Part shown: positions 1-14,200 of the stretch, one piece after another | Layout of the letters: the number at the start of each line of letters is the position of its first letter | Position numbering within the stretch: position 1 is the first letter of the stretch | Source: Pomacea canaliculata | Taxonomy: Eukaryota > Mollusca > Gastropoda > Architaenioglossa > Ampullariidae | Assembly: GCF_003073045.1 (NCBI RefSeq) | Contig: NC_037598.1 | Coordinates: 10,471,543 to 10,535,542, forward strand | DNA: 64,000 bases | Direction: 5' to 3' | Notes under the pieces: model-generated | What the model was told of the DNA's origin: nothing | What the model saw: the letters and a program-made list of their open reading frames with translations, nothing else | The model's database searches: none | Translations under genes and position numbers: made by a program

Positions 1-1059
1 GAGCACAAAGGAAAAGGATATTATCACGACCATCCCTTGACCATTTGGTGGTGTCATGGATGACTCACTTTAACAGGCATCAGCAGGTACTTGTCAATGG
101 CATCTTTTCTAACTCCATCCCAACGTGCATTTCGAGGCTGTGTCCTATCCATGCTTTTGTTTATACTTATCAGTATACAGGCTTGTGTCTAGTAACACAT
201 TCACGCCGAAAAAATTGCGCATTCCGTCAAGAAGGAACACAACGAGTGTCTTAGGTTGCCGGACCAAGGACTTTACAAGACAGTCAACAAAACACTGAGC
301 ATCCACCCACCATGGTTAGTCACTGTCCCCTACTTGTACATTAACCACATCCAAGGCATGGACACAGACAGAGAAAGTAATGACTCAAAATACAAAACAT
401 TAAACAAAACTAAATAAAGCTGGCTAGAATGTTATCTTCCGGACAGTAACCTTCTGCCACGTCACAGATCAGAACACACTACTTACTGTCGCATTACTGT
501 GTTAAATTTAAAACTTCAAAAAGATGGTAAAATAGCCTTTCCCTGTAAACTATGACATCTTAAAGCTCTAGTGGGACAAAACTCTTTTTCTCATCACCGA
601 GTGAAGGTAAGTTGCTATTTCCTGAATTTCGTTGAATACCTTTCTTCCTTTCTGGTGACACACTTCTAGTAACATCGCTATGTACAAAAGAGGTCAGCAA
701 CATGAAGTGCATGGTTGTATTTTGATAATTTATGCTGTAAATGCTTCAGGTAACTGGACCATTAGTCAGGTGTACACACGTGACAACACGTTTGACTTCC
801 GTGTGTGTCGTTGACCTCACGCTATACATGTATATTCTTACAACTCTTACACTCCAACACGACACTCGTATAAATATGCAACACAGTGTCCATCTTGTAT
901 TTATGATTAATGTTTAATAATACAGAAAAAATATCTTGACGCTTACTGATGTGTGACTCTAGCAAGTGTAGCTTATAAACACGATTTAAAACAGTGTGAT
1001 TCGAAACTAGTTGCGCTTAGCCTTCATGGGACAAAGCAAGGTGTGTACAGGTATCTCCT
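1..1059. other. Flank without a recognised gene
   Basis: I see no exon, RNA gene or repeat that I can support here. Short open frames lack splice context and recognisable motifs. The stretch lies 3' of the lectin gene on the minus strand, so part of it may be that gene's 3' untranslated region. Confidence 0.4.
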
Positions 1060-3464
1060 TTAGTTTTCAAAGGAAAGTAGCGACGGTCGCCAGAGAATTG
1101 TAATCCAACCGATGGCCGCAGCTGAGGTTCCCGACTTAGGAGGTTCAGTTGGCTTCGGCGTCGTAACTGAAATTAGCAAGCAAAATAATCATCATCCGTC
1201 GATCAAGCTAAGCCCGTTTTTTTTTTACTAAATAAAACTTTATACAGCAAAACCACTTGCGCAAAATTAGAGTTGTCTTACACAGGTGCCACCTTTACAG
1301 TTCCAGCTTAAAGTTTCGTTAGAGAATAAATAGAAATCAACAATTGAAATTACTGTTTGCAGACTGTCATCGCCTAGCTTTAGTTCTCTGCCTTATCTAT
1401 TTATTTTAAAATTAACTCACTCGTAGTTGTAGCTAGTTGTAGTTGTAGCTGTAGCTGTAGTTGTAGCTGTAGCTGTAGTTGCGAGTACCTTTCGTTCACA
1501 CCAGGGGCCCTCCCATCCAGTTTCGCACACTGGAAAAAAGCAATACGTACACAAATAACAGTGACAGGTGTGTTTCAGGTGTGAGTGCAAACAGTGAGAA
1601 CTATTCACGAGTGCATGCACTTGAACCTTCAGTTTTAAGATAGGAAAAGTAAGTGTGTATGTCAGAGTGTTTGTTTAGATATGTATATATGTTGTGTAAT
1701 GCTTGACCTTCGGGTTCAGTAAAGATAAGAATTTAGGGGAAAAAGGAAAAGACGGGAAAAACCCTGCAATTATTTTTATATATATATAAAAAACATTATC
1801 CGATTACAGTAGGTTACAGAAGAATTACAGTACAATTATTTATTGTACGAATTTACTTTTGGTTTTTATTTTTATTTATATACTGGTTTATATTGATGCT
1901 GTGGTCTAAGAACTGTTACTTACCCCACACCTGCAGCTCACAGAAATCTATAAACGGGTCCTTGTCGTCCAGAGTTGATGTGTCTCTGGACAGCCTGACC
2001 ACACGTCCTGACACCGGCGGGTCAAAGGGGATTTCCGTCCTCAAGGAAAGGCTCTGTGGTGTGAAGACGTACCTCTCGACACCGTCCACCGTAAGGCGGA
2101 CATAACTCAAGCGGACAAGCTCTGCAATCATGTGAAAATGCTTCTTGCATATTATCTTTAAACATTGCTGAAAATAAACCTTGCTACAAACCACGTAAAC
2201 AACAATCAACATATTTGTTAATACTTACGTCCATTACGACCGTAGACAGTGATGATCGCAATATCAAAGTGTTGCCCCAAGTCCACCTCCCAGAAAGGAC
2301 TTTTGTCATTGTCTGCTGTGTGGATACAATTCGGGTTGCTTGCGTGGATGTTGATGGGTCTAAATTCTGTGTCAAAGTTACCGTTGACAGCCAGACAAGC
2401 CGGACCTGACTTCAGCTTTTTGATGTTATTGTCGTAGGCAGAACTCATCGTCGCTGGTTTACCAAGCGCCTCGTTACCTGATAAGCAAAAACGATCTAAC
2501 ATGTGTTTAACGCATTATATTAAAGTACAAAAATAATAATTATATTTTTTAAAAAAATAGGTTAAAGATGGAGAGATATAAGGAGAGAGGGACAGTAAAA
2601 CTTTCTTATCTACAGGTTGAAGTCTTTGACTAGCAAGCGTTCATTAAAAGCTCATAGCCATGCTATCTAACATCTTTATTTGTATTTCTACTTAATGTCA
2701 TATAATAAATATCCATATAAACAAAATTTATAAGCAGATTTAAGTATATCAACATATACATACAGCTAAATATAGTGATCTTTAAAAAAAAGAGCCGTTT
2801 TGAGAATGCTGTTATGCTTTGATACTAAACTGGAATATTAAAAGGGTTAAAGTACAACAGGCACATTAAAAGAAAGATGAACACAGTTATAGTAATTACA
2901 AAATTAGACATATTAGGTTCAAAAGTAAACAATGTATATAATACGTCTTTTGCAGTTGCCGACAGGTAAGCAGATTTGTGCGAAGTTACATCCCCCTGGA
3001 GACTGACAAGCACACGTCTGACCTGAAAGGCGTAAATAAATAAAGATGAATAATGGAAGTGACACTGGAAAATGCTGTCTGAAACGTCCACACGAATTTT
3101 AGGCTACAGACCAACTCGACCTCTAACAAGAACTACTTAGATGGTGAAACGACTCGATTTACTTGATTGGGAAAAAAAAGCTTTGGCGAAAAGGATCGTG
3201 GTCATCCATAGGAGCAGTTTATATATTTAAAAAAGTTTGTTAATAAAATATTTAATGATTACTGGAAAAAATGGTTCTTAAAAGGATTCTAAAACACCCA
3301 TGCAACGCTTCTAAAAGCAGCTTTTAAATTTACTTTTTAAAAAAATGATGAGGTTAAGAATTATGCAAATGAGCCCTGAACTGAAAGATAAGCATCACAG
3401 ACTTACCCCATGCTTGAATAAGAAGACATGCAAAAAAATAAGCCAGACATAGCAGCCACCTCAT
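1060..3464 (-). CDS. Secreted or tethered fucolectin (FTP/F5-8C-like) plus EGF protein
   Basis: Exons run 3407-3464, 2945-3022, 2229-2477, 1924-2121, then a fifth exon ending at 1529. All joins through the fifth exon's start are phase 1. Exon 1 is a clean signal peptide (MRWLLCLAYFF...QAWG). Exon 2 is a short Cys-rich linker (CACQSPGGC). Exons 3-4 form one galactose-binding jelly-roll of the fucolectin type, with motifs AVNGN, CIHT and FWEVDLG and the closing FCELQVW. Exon 5 holds an EGF end (CETGWEGPWC) followed by an optional Thr/Ala stalk read from a microsatellite. The family binds fucose or related sugars outside the cell. The 3' end is unsure: donors at 1488 (phase 0) or 1420 (phase 2) both fit. 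An acceptor after 1166 opens a TTPKPTEPPKSG tail to a stop at 1060, but that tail needs phase 1, which neither donor gives. Confidence 0.75.
1423..1481. repeat. GTAGCT/GTAGTT microsatellite, possibly coding
   Basis: An imperfect array of GTAGCT and GTAGTT units. On the minus strand it reads as alternating Thr and Ala with Ser/Tyr at the end, continuing the open frame of the lectin gene's EGF exon up to a strong GTGAGT donor at 1420. It may be a mucin-like stalk or intron sequence, depending on which donor is used. Confidence 0.7.
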
Positions 3465-5284
3465 CTATCACTGTGAAAAGTAAACAATGGTGCGCGCTGA
3501 CTGACTGAAGCCACGAGTTAATTAATGCCCCGTCGTCTGCAAGACGCAAAGTACTAAACCAGTATACAAGCGAAATAATACAAGTCACAGAGACTGCTAA
3601 GTTAAACTCTTGTTAAGTTTCCTTGAGAACTACACTCACAACACAAGGTCCAGCATTGACACTCAGACCCAAAGGAAATCGAGATGACATTAGGGGTCAA
3701 CAGGACGGAGCAGAAATTCATAAACATTTCCCGAACCTTTCTTGCTGCCCTCGTTAAAATGTGTAATGAAATGCGAAGAATGCACAAATCGCCTAAATAA
3801 ATCTTTAATAAAATGTTTCGCTTTAAAAAGTAGCTGAAAAGTTATTATGACCCTAGTATGGAAGCGTAATTCGGATTTCCGATGGCGCGGCAAAGCCGTT
3901 GTATACGCGTACACTAATTAGAGATCGCATTGTTGTCTGAAAGGAACTGCATCAGGCGAGAGGCGTTGGCTGTGTAGCAAGGGTCGGCACCAGGTCATGA
4001 CCTTAACCCTGGCAAGGCCATTCGAGAACGAGGCAGCGTGACAACCGCCATGCAGCCAGTCTCTTTCTTCCCTGGCATTGTATCTACGAAAGTAGTGTAG
4101 AGAGTGCAAGAATGTGAGGGTGGGTGCGAGGGTTTCAAGACGGTAACTTTTTTCTTAATGTAACCGATTTATTAAGAGGCTGCACAAGTTATATTGTGAT
4201 AGTTACATCTCGCTTCTGCTGCTTTTGTGTTTCAGGCTGGAGTGGTCTCCTCCTTGACTAAGTTGCCTTCCTCGTGAGAAGTGAAGTCTTCTTGTCGAAT
4301 GTGTTACTAACTTTTTTTTAATCTGTTAAAAATAACTTGATTTTTTGGAATTATTTTTCCTGGACACTAGTGTACGCTTGTCTTGACATCTATAATAATA
4401 GTTCTGTCACGGACACGTATAGCACACAGACATGTACACTACGTCATTCCCACGTGTTCTCTCAGTCAAAACAAAACAAACATCTCGTCATGGGCTTCCC
4501 GTTATGCTTTATAGCTTTTCATCGTGTTCTATTTTCTTTTGATGCAGAAAAACAAGACATACCAGTGTAATGTATTGAAAATATTACAACAAATCACAAA
4601 GTAAACTCCCCTCCACCCCTATCCGAACTCCTACCGTGATGCTGTAATATAAATATATATTATTCCGTAAAAACTCCACTCTGTCTCAAGGGTAGAAGGA
4701 ACGGAGATCAGATGAAGGGGTGGGGAAGGATTTTTTTTCACATCACACACCACAAACTACCATCACTGGAAATTCACTTGGAAAATTTTTATTAGACATC
4801 ATACATCGTATGCTACTTTTTAATGTTGCAATTGCGACTCACTGCCGAGTAACACTAAATAATTTCACCAAACTGAAATAATTTCAACAGTCCGAAATTC
4901 ATAGATTTTTACGAAAAGTTTTGATTTTAGTAAAATATATTGTGAAGCTGTAATCCCTTTGAAACTCAGACCCAGCATAAAAAAGTCCACGATTTGCATG
5001 TAAAGTTTTGACTTCGATCTATACTCTATCATTTTATACATAAAAAATAATAAAAAGACTGAGAAATTATTAGACACTATTTGAGAAGCACCAAGATAAA
5101 ATGTTAGTAGTGTCAATCAAGCAACATAAATGCAAATGCTCAAGTCAGGCATCACACAATAGAAGCTTCAGTACATGTAATTAATGAGATAACTAGAGTT
5201 TAGTGAAAGATCTTATTGGAAAAATACACTACTCCACTTGTAAGTTTATAATATGGATTGTTTCTGTCTTCTTCCCACAAAGGT
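3465..5284. other. Intergenic: lectin gene promoter side and G1 3' side
   Basis: No convincing exon. It separates the 5' end of the lectin gene from the 3' end of G1, both on the minus strand. The open frames at 3600-4110 have no domain signature or splice context. Confidence 0.4.
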
Positions 5285-8200
5285 TTAAGGAAACCAGATG
5301 GCGATGACTGTAATAAGAGTCAAAAATGCGGTTGTAACAGAGTCAGAAAGACAAAGTTTTCCCTTGAGATGAAGTGCCTGCAACCAAGGAAGAAATACGA
5401 ATGAAAACAAGGACATGACATCCTCGTCAAACGAACAGAAAGATTCGATGGACTTAATGATGGTTTTCTCTTTCTGTGTGTGTGAGAGAAAGAGGGAGAG
5501 AAAGTGTGATTGACACTATTGTAAAGGTGAGTATTTCTGGCATTTAATTCCCCCTGAATAGTATTGCTAATGCCACTCTATGTTCGTGCCTAACAAAGAA
5601 CAACAACACGGAATGCACAATGTTACAAGAAAATGAACCTGAAGAAGACAGATAATTCGCAAATGAATAAAAGAATAACAGATTCTTATTTTTTTTATAC
5701 TCTTTCAAGGAAAACAATTATGCTTAAATAAAAATTTACTTTTCTTTAAAAGTACCGATGCTGCTGTAAATTTAGCCATTGTTTTGTAATCACGTCTTCA
5801 AAAAAAAAAAATTATCGATTTGAATCAAGTTTTTTCAATGAAATGGTCTGCCGAATGATCAATAAAATCAATTATATTTTAAACACTTAGCAGAATACGG
5901 TGTACGGAGATCAACTGGCACTGAACTTTTTTCATTAATGTGCACTAATTTTTATATTTTAGCATTACAGGCCCAACATACTTAAGAAGAGGCTTTTGAC
6001 AACCATCCACACACAAACAAAACTATTATAAAACTTACAAAAGTCTGTTGTATAGCCATTTTCACAGCCATTTGGACATACTCCTTGATATAATTACAAG
6101 CTGATCCCTCTTTGCAGTGACCGCACACCTGATGTAGAAATGTACCGTTAGTAGAAACACAAAGCTACCATCAGTGTGTTGTTGATAAGGACATATATAT
6201 ATATAGTAAGAAGGTTTGTGTTTCAAAAAATATATTAGCAAAAAAAAAACCTTGGATATTCCAGATCATCTAGATGTTAGAAAGATATACAAAATAGATA
6301 TATGAAATAATGACGGAACAAATATTCGGGCTACAGTATGACTAATCAGCATGAATAAAGAGTTCAAGATCTGTCTGACCTTTCTAAAACTTTTGTTTGG
6401 CACAGTTTATCAAAATACCTTTGTGCAAGCAGGGCCGTATGTACCAGAAGAACAAGCTGCACATAAGAAAGTATACATGGTCATGCCATGAACCAGAAAT
6501 ATTATCAGCTCAACGCAGAAATACTTCGCTGTAAAACACTTACATTTGCAAGAAATGTTATTTTAACACTTTCTTGCTTGTAGATTATTCAGCAAAGAAA
6601 AAATAATTTCTAGCATTTTCTTTTCCTTCTAATAGCAAAGATTTAAGTAATATTATATATTGTGCATTCTTAATGTACGCATCTTATCAACAGAAAATAA
6701 TTAAAAAGAAAATGTACTTGTATCACAAAGATCGCCTTGATATCCATCCTGACAGCCATTTAGGCACTGTCCCGTGATGTAGTTACAGCTACCTGCAATT
6801 TTGCAGAATCCACATTCCTAGAAATCAAGTAGAAACACAGAAATTTGTATCGTGACAATAATGAACACGGAGAACCAGTGTAGGCAGTTGCACACCTACA
6901 TCTTATTTTTATGTACTGTGATGCGGGAAGGTGGGACAGGGAAATCTCCCACAATTAAAACCTAATATAAAATTGTCGAGATATTTACAGCCAAAAACAA
7001 CCTTAATAATTAAAAGAGCCTGGTGTACAGGATTTTAGAGAAGCAGGCAGTAAAGCCGACGGCCTTGGGTAGCTAGAGAGAACCAGTGCAGGTGTGAATG
7101 TCCTCTAGGGTTGGAGGTCCTGGTGTGAAAATTGCATAAAATAAGGGGTGTGTCCTGCTGATTGGTTGAAAGATCCTGTGTGTGTGTGTTTCGTGCATTC
7201 AGGGTTGTACTTCATGTGTGTGAGCATGTATAAATCTCAAGTAGGGAACAAGAACTTGCGCCATTCTTCACATGTAATCAAAAGGAAATAAAACAAAACA
7301 AAATAAAATAAAGTAAAATAAAAATTAAAATTAAATCAAACGACAGCAGGAATATAATGTGACAGACAATAAAATAAAATAACCATGCAAAATGTTGAAT
7401 AAGCTTTATATAGTATGAAGGACAAGAAACCATGCTAATATCAACGAGCAATGAACCGAAATGGAAAATCTGTAAGAATACCTTACTGCAGTCTGGACCA
7501 AACGAGCCACTTGGACATGCTACAACGAGAAAATACATTTTACCTTTAAAACAAGTTCGGTTCTTATAATCTCAAAAAATATCAAAGAAAACTTGATTTG
7601 CATATTTTCCTTTAGGAAACAGGTTGCAAACCTGATGATCTTCAAACTTCTGCAGTCTGTTAAGTTTGCTACAAGACGAAGATCTTTGTTTCGAATGTAA
7701 CTTTGCTATTATCAGCAGCGGGGTTGTTTTCAATTTTTACATAAATGTCAAGATGAATACAATCAGCTCTTAAGCTTTTTAATGGTATATAAATATTCAG
7801 TTGACAAGACTTTCTGTAATTTCTTGCGGTGGCAATGTGACAGTTTTAAAGCATGTCTCAGATTTATACAACTTGTTTTTTAATACTACACAGGTCGTAA
7901 CAGTTTACATTTTTTCTGTAGGCATTAATCTGATGATCTCAGCAACAGGGCAAATGAGTCAGCAACCCCTTCATATGGCCACAACATTGATTGTGCCTAT
8001 GATGTATTTTATGTTTACATTAGCTTACATCCACGACATCAATCCCTAAAAGTATTTAAGACAATAAAGTTAACAAGTCAATTATCCTATTTCATGGCAG
8101 TAATCTTCTCAAGACGTATTTTCAGCAGACAAACATATAGCAGTAAAAGCTCACTCTTCATCGCAAAGTGACTTGTTGATAACCATCCTGACATCCGTTG

Positions 8201-11200
8201 AGACATCTACCTGTTACGGGGTGACACGAATCTTTGTCTTTGCATTGACCGCATGGCTGATGTTCGAAAACCAATTGACAGAATAAATGTTAAATATCAT
8301 GTTCAGATTAACACATCGTTTTTTGAAAAACAAAAGCTGGTTAGAAAATACTAAATCCCTAAATGTAAGAAAATTCACCGACTGCACAGCTCACGTTAAA
8401 CACAGTCTAAGGCACAAGAAAGACTGAAAGTTTATGTTAATTACTATTCTAAATTGACATCGGGTGTCTTGATCACACTTATGAATATTCAAAAGGAATG
8501 TTGTTTGTTTGGCCTGTTGGCAATAGAGAGACAGTTTATGATTTAAATTTTTCCAAAGCAAACTGTGTTATTTGGGAATCAGCACCTCGTATGAACTTAT
8601 TCCAGCTATTTATTGTAGTTGATAACAAAGTAAATGACAGGTAACAAATGCAAACTTATGAGTGTACTGATACCTTATTGCAGTCGGGACCATAGGTGTT
8701 TTGAGGGCACACTGTAAATAAAAATAAGTCATCCTTGTGAGCTCACCGTAGGCAAGAAAATTAGATTTTAAAAGGGCATGATATGATAAATGTTCCTTAC
8801 TGATACATTTAGGACATGCAAATAAGCAAATAACTACTTGGATCACAAAAAGGATGCTGTTATTTCTGAAAGCTTGAAACAAAACTGTATACTAAGAGTT
8901 CTTACAGTGTCTTACCCTCATTGCAGTTGGGAGTCTGATAGCCATCCTCACACCCGTCTAAACAAACTCCTGTCACACTGTTGCAGTTGGACTGAGTTTT
9001 ACAGTGACCACATAGCTTGTACATAGACAAGATATCAATGGTTATTACATTAAATACATGTCTTATGTCAGCTTATAACTTTATTTTCAGTGTTTGTGTA
9101 TGTGTGTGTTTGTGTGCGTGAGAGAGAGAAAGACTAGGCTAATGATAAATGTATTTGCACTATTATCTATTATAGACAAAGTCATGTTCACCTTGAATGC
9201 TTCCTCTGTATCTAGAGAGCCATCTAATATTTACTGAGTCCTGTTTCTGCTATTGTACTTATTAGCATTCTGTCAGATAAAATTTCTAATCTATGTATTA
9301 AGTGTACTTCTAAAAGAAGAAAATTTAATCAATGAAGTGTAAATATGTGCATTTTATGACTTTCTATGCATTTATTTTTTTTATTAATGCTAATGTATAT
9401 ATTGTTTATTTTAATGCAAAGTTGTTGGTACCTGCTTACATGATGCCCCAAAGGAACCCACAGAGCATGCTGAGAAAAAAAACGATTCTGAAATCGTAAC
9501 TAATTACTGCTTAGAAAAAAAAGTAAAACCACAAAAACGCGCATTATGATTCAATTATTATACCATTTGTATAAGAAACTACTTTATAACAATCTCCTTT
9601 TGTCTGTTAAACATTGTGATGAAATTTTCTGCAGATTTACTTGAAATTAGAGACAGTTCTGTAAACCTATATTGCCCATCATCATGACTTGAACAAAAGT
9701 GAGAAAATGTTTTTATTATGTCCCTTGCATGTAACAAAGATTTGACTATAAATGTATCATATTTGGTATATTTAATCTAAATTTTTCTAAACATTGAGTG
9801 CAAATTAAAGAGCATATAAAATTCAGCTAAACCAATACCGTACTTTCATTGCAGTGTGGTGAATCATACCCGGGATCACACCCGACTAAACAGACTCCCG
9901 TCACGCCGTTACACGTGGACCGACCTTTACAGTGACCGCATAGCTTGTACATACAAACATAAACAGTAGTCGTGAGATTAAAATAAATATAAATTTCAAT
10001 GCTTATAGTTAATACAAACATAAACATATTAAATGATGAACATGCACTCTAAATCTCCTCGTTTATTTCGCATCTACTTCTAAAATATTTTTATTTATTT
10101 GTATGGACATGACAAGTTTCGTTGAATTTTTTATTATAATCTTATTACTTGTACGTTTGTATGAATAACCACAATTAACAATGGCATCTTCACCTTGTCT
10201 TTTATGTCATATAAACAAAGATGTCCATCTCTGAGATTATTTGAAATGTTTTTCTCTTATCGTAAGGCCAGCAGGTAAAAATGTTATGTGGTTGCTATAT
10301 TAAGATCGTTTCTGGGTTTTCATTTACAATCATTTTGTTCGACTAATAATGCATTCACGTTAACATTTCATGTCTACTAAAAGCTTCACTTATAAAAGAT
10401 TTGACAGTTGATTATCTGAGCATAAGAGACATTTTTATAGACATAACCTTTCATACACATTTTGGTTTCGTAATGCAAAGACTTGTTTTACCTGATTACA
10501 TGATGCCCCATAAGAACCAAAAGGGCATGCTGAAATATAAACGGCTTATATATCACAATTGTCAGGAAATTTTTTGGAAATTTTTTTGTGAGAAATAAAG
10601 AGACTATATTGAAAAATCACAAGTTTCAAGATATAGCGGCTTTTTACTTATTCTTTGTAAAACTTATGCAAATTAGGAACATTTATTTCTTTTAAACACT
10701 TACGCATTAAAGTTAAATTTTCTCACATAATATCTAATAAATTATCTTGTTTAAAAATACTTTACTTTCATTGCATCGTGGTGAAAGGATAGCCAACATC
10801 GCATCCATCTAAACAGATTCCTGTCACTCCATTGCATGTGGACTGAAGTTTACAGTGACCGCATAGCTTGTACATGGACACGTGATCAGTGGCCATGTTA
10901 GTACAGTCAATACACGTTTGATATCCGCTTATAACTTATATAGAATGAATTCTTCATATATACTAACTAAATCTTTTATTACACGGAATCACGCTCAGAA
11001 TCAGGATTCATTCGAGATTAATACAAAAATCAGGGTACTGTGTGGTACATAAAGGAACAAAAAAATAGTCAACGATGAGGATGAAGTACAGACGACAATA
11101 AACACATGGGTAAACATCAAGAGTCAGCTAAAAGGTAGTGAGCTAATAAATCGACAATATCAAAATATCAACAAATATACAAGGAGAAGGGGACAGAGAA

Positions 11201-14200
11201 ACAGGTTAATAGCAGGCTATTATATTTCACATGTATTTGTGTAAAATGAAAATGAAAGACGGAGACTTTTACCTTAATCTATGTGTAAAATAAAAACCTG
11301 CCTTATTTTAAATATTTTCTAACTCTGACACATAAAAAATTTTGTTGTTGTAATATTCAGGTCTAAGTATTCTGTTAGATAATACTGAATTACTGTAAAA
11401 TGTCATATCTATGTATCAAATGTACACGAAAAAATTAATTTATTTACCAAAAAGTAAATAACGAGTTTGACAGGTTTTAAACTTTGTTGTAGATATAAAC
11501 ACTAATGTACATATATTTATATATGTTTCGTAATGCAAAGCTATTTATACCTGGTTACATGATGCCCCATAGGAACCAGGAGGACATGCTAAAAATATAA
11601 ACAAACGACAATGCGATTCAACAATGTCTTTAAACCATTTACTGTTTTTAATTAAACAATAGTCACTGATAATAACAAGTTTTTTCAAACTCAATTTTCT
11701 AGTTCTCTTATGTGTTAAACTACTATTTAATTGAGACATTTTTGTTTTTCCACATTTTAATGAGTTTCACACAGATTTACAGAAAACGAGTAAACTAGTT
11801 CTGAAAAAAAGTTCATATGACAAATCAGATTATTTTCACAAACGAAGTTCAAATGCTTATTTTCTTACCATTACAAATAACGGAATTTCTCCTTTGACTT
11901 AGATTATCAGGAGACATATACTTTATTTAAAGCTAACCTATGGTGTCATGACACTGATGCAATTAAGTCATATATATTGAGATTTATAACAATATAAAGA
12001 TCATTAAAATACCTAGTATATTATCTGTAAAATATCTTACTGTCATTGCAGTGTGGTGACCGGTAGCCACTGTCACACCCGCCTGAACAGACACCCGTCA
12101 CGGTGTTGCACGTGGACTGACTTGTACAGTGACCACACGGCTTGTACATAAAGATATATAGTCAGTGGGCATGTGATTAATACATTAAATACATCTCCTG
12201 ATAATCCAGTACACACACTTTCGTACGAAATTATACACTTACACACAACATACACACATTAAACTTGTTTTATTACTTTGTGAGATAATCTTATTTCAGT
12301 CGTGTACGAGAGACATAACAAATAGGTAAATGTTTAAAATTTATTTGTACGATTATCTATTGTAGACAATGTAATGTTCACCTTGATTTTTGTATAATAT
12401 GAACAAAGATATGTAACGGAGGTGTGTACAGCGACATGACAACGAAAGTAACTGTGTAAATAGGTTGTAGTGTCGTCCCCTTATATTTTACTTATTTATT
12501 TTTTAATAAAATGTTATGTGTATGAAAGTTAGATATTTTTTTGCTTTTATAATCTTATATTATTATCAAATGCATTTACAACAGCTCAGGTGCTCACGTG
12601 ATTATATAATTTTGCTTTGTTTGATGTAGGTGGTTATCAAGCACAAGGACTTTGAATTGTGTATGTGTTTGTGTTTGTGTTTATGTGTGTATACATCACT
12701 AGTGTTGCTTACAAGATCTTCCGATGCTTCCTCTATGTAAGAGACAGCTAATATTTACCTAGTCCCGAGACAAAGATTCGTTTCTGCTATTGTATTGATT
12801 TCCATTATGTCAGGTAAGTGAGGAATTATTGTAAAATTTATAATCTATGTAATAAATGTACTTCACACGGAAGAAAATTTAATCAGTGAAGTGTTAATTT
12901 GAGCATTTTAGAACTTCCAATGCATTTCCTTTAGTTTTATTGATGCTTATATATCAATTTGTTTTTAATTCAAAGCTGTTAATACCTGATTACATGATGC
13001 CCCAAAGGAACCAAAAGGACAAGCTGAAAAATAAACACCAACGATATTAAAATTGTAAGAGTTCTTAAAACTTTATTATCTAGAAAAACTAAAACCGCAG
13101 ATAGCAGACATTATGATTCAACTTTTTTACTTCTTGTATGAGAAATTACTCTATAATAATATCCTTTTTTTTAAAACACTCTAATGAAATTTTTCTACAG
13201 ATTTACTAAAATTGTAGACAGTTTTTAAAAGCTATATTGCCCATCATCATGACTTGGACAAACGGGATAAAATGTTTTTATTATGTCCTTCGCATGCAAC
13301 AACTTTTGACTATAAATTTATCATATTTTCATTGTAACCAAATATAATAACGCAAAAGTATATAAGTAAAGTTCCTGAACAATACCGTACATTTATTGCA
13401 GTGTGGTGAATCATACCCGGGATCACACCCGTCTAAACAGACTCCCGTCACGCCGTTGCACGTGGACTGACTTTTACAGTGACCGCATAGCTTGTACATA
13501 CAAACATAAGCAGGGTCGTGAGATATAATTAAACATACATTTCAATGTTTATAACTAATACAAAAACATGCACACTAAATGATGCACATGCACATTAAAT
13601 CTTTTTATTTACTTTATGTCATCTAAAATGTTTTTTTATTTGTGTGGGTATACCACGTATCGTTGGTTTATTTTTCTTATTATTATATCATCATTATATA
13701 TATTTCTATGGATATCCACAATAGACAACATTTTTATCTTGGTTTTTATGTATTATAAACAAAGACTTCCGTCTGTGCGCTTATGTTTGCCTCTAATCAT
13801 AAAGACCGCAGATAAAAGTGTTTGTGGGGTTCGTATATCAAGATCGCTTCTGGGTTTGGATTCACAACCATTTTGTCGGATTAAATTTTATATCATAGTA
13901 AAATTTAATATCTACTAATAACATTACTAAACAAAAATTTCAGTTTTGATTAGTTAAGCGTAAACTTAAAGGAATTTCTTACTAGATTATAGTGACATTT
14001 TCATAGACAAAGCATTTGACACATATTTTTATTTGGTAATGAATACATTTTATACCTGACTACATGATGCCCCATAGGAACCAGCTGGACATGCTGAAAC
14101 ATAAACAGCAAGGATATAACAATTGTAAGGAAATTCTTTAGGCCATTGTCTTTGCGAAATAAAGGAACTATGATCACAAATCTCAAGTTTAAAGATATAG

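Noticed and set aside
3600-4110. Minus-strand frames upstream of the lectin gene as extra exons
   Set aside because: The lectin gene already has a good signal-peptide exon at 3407-3464, and no domain or phase-compatible splice sites are seen further upstream.
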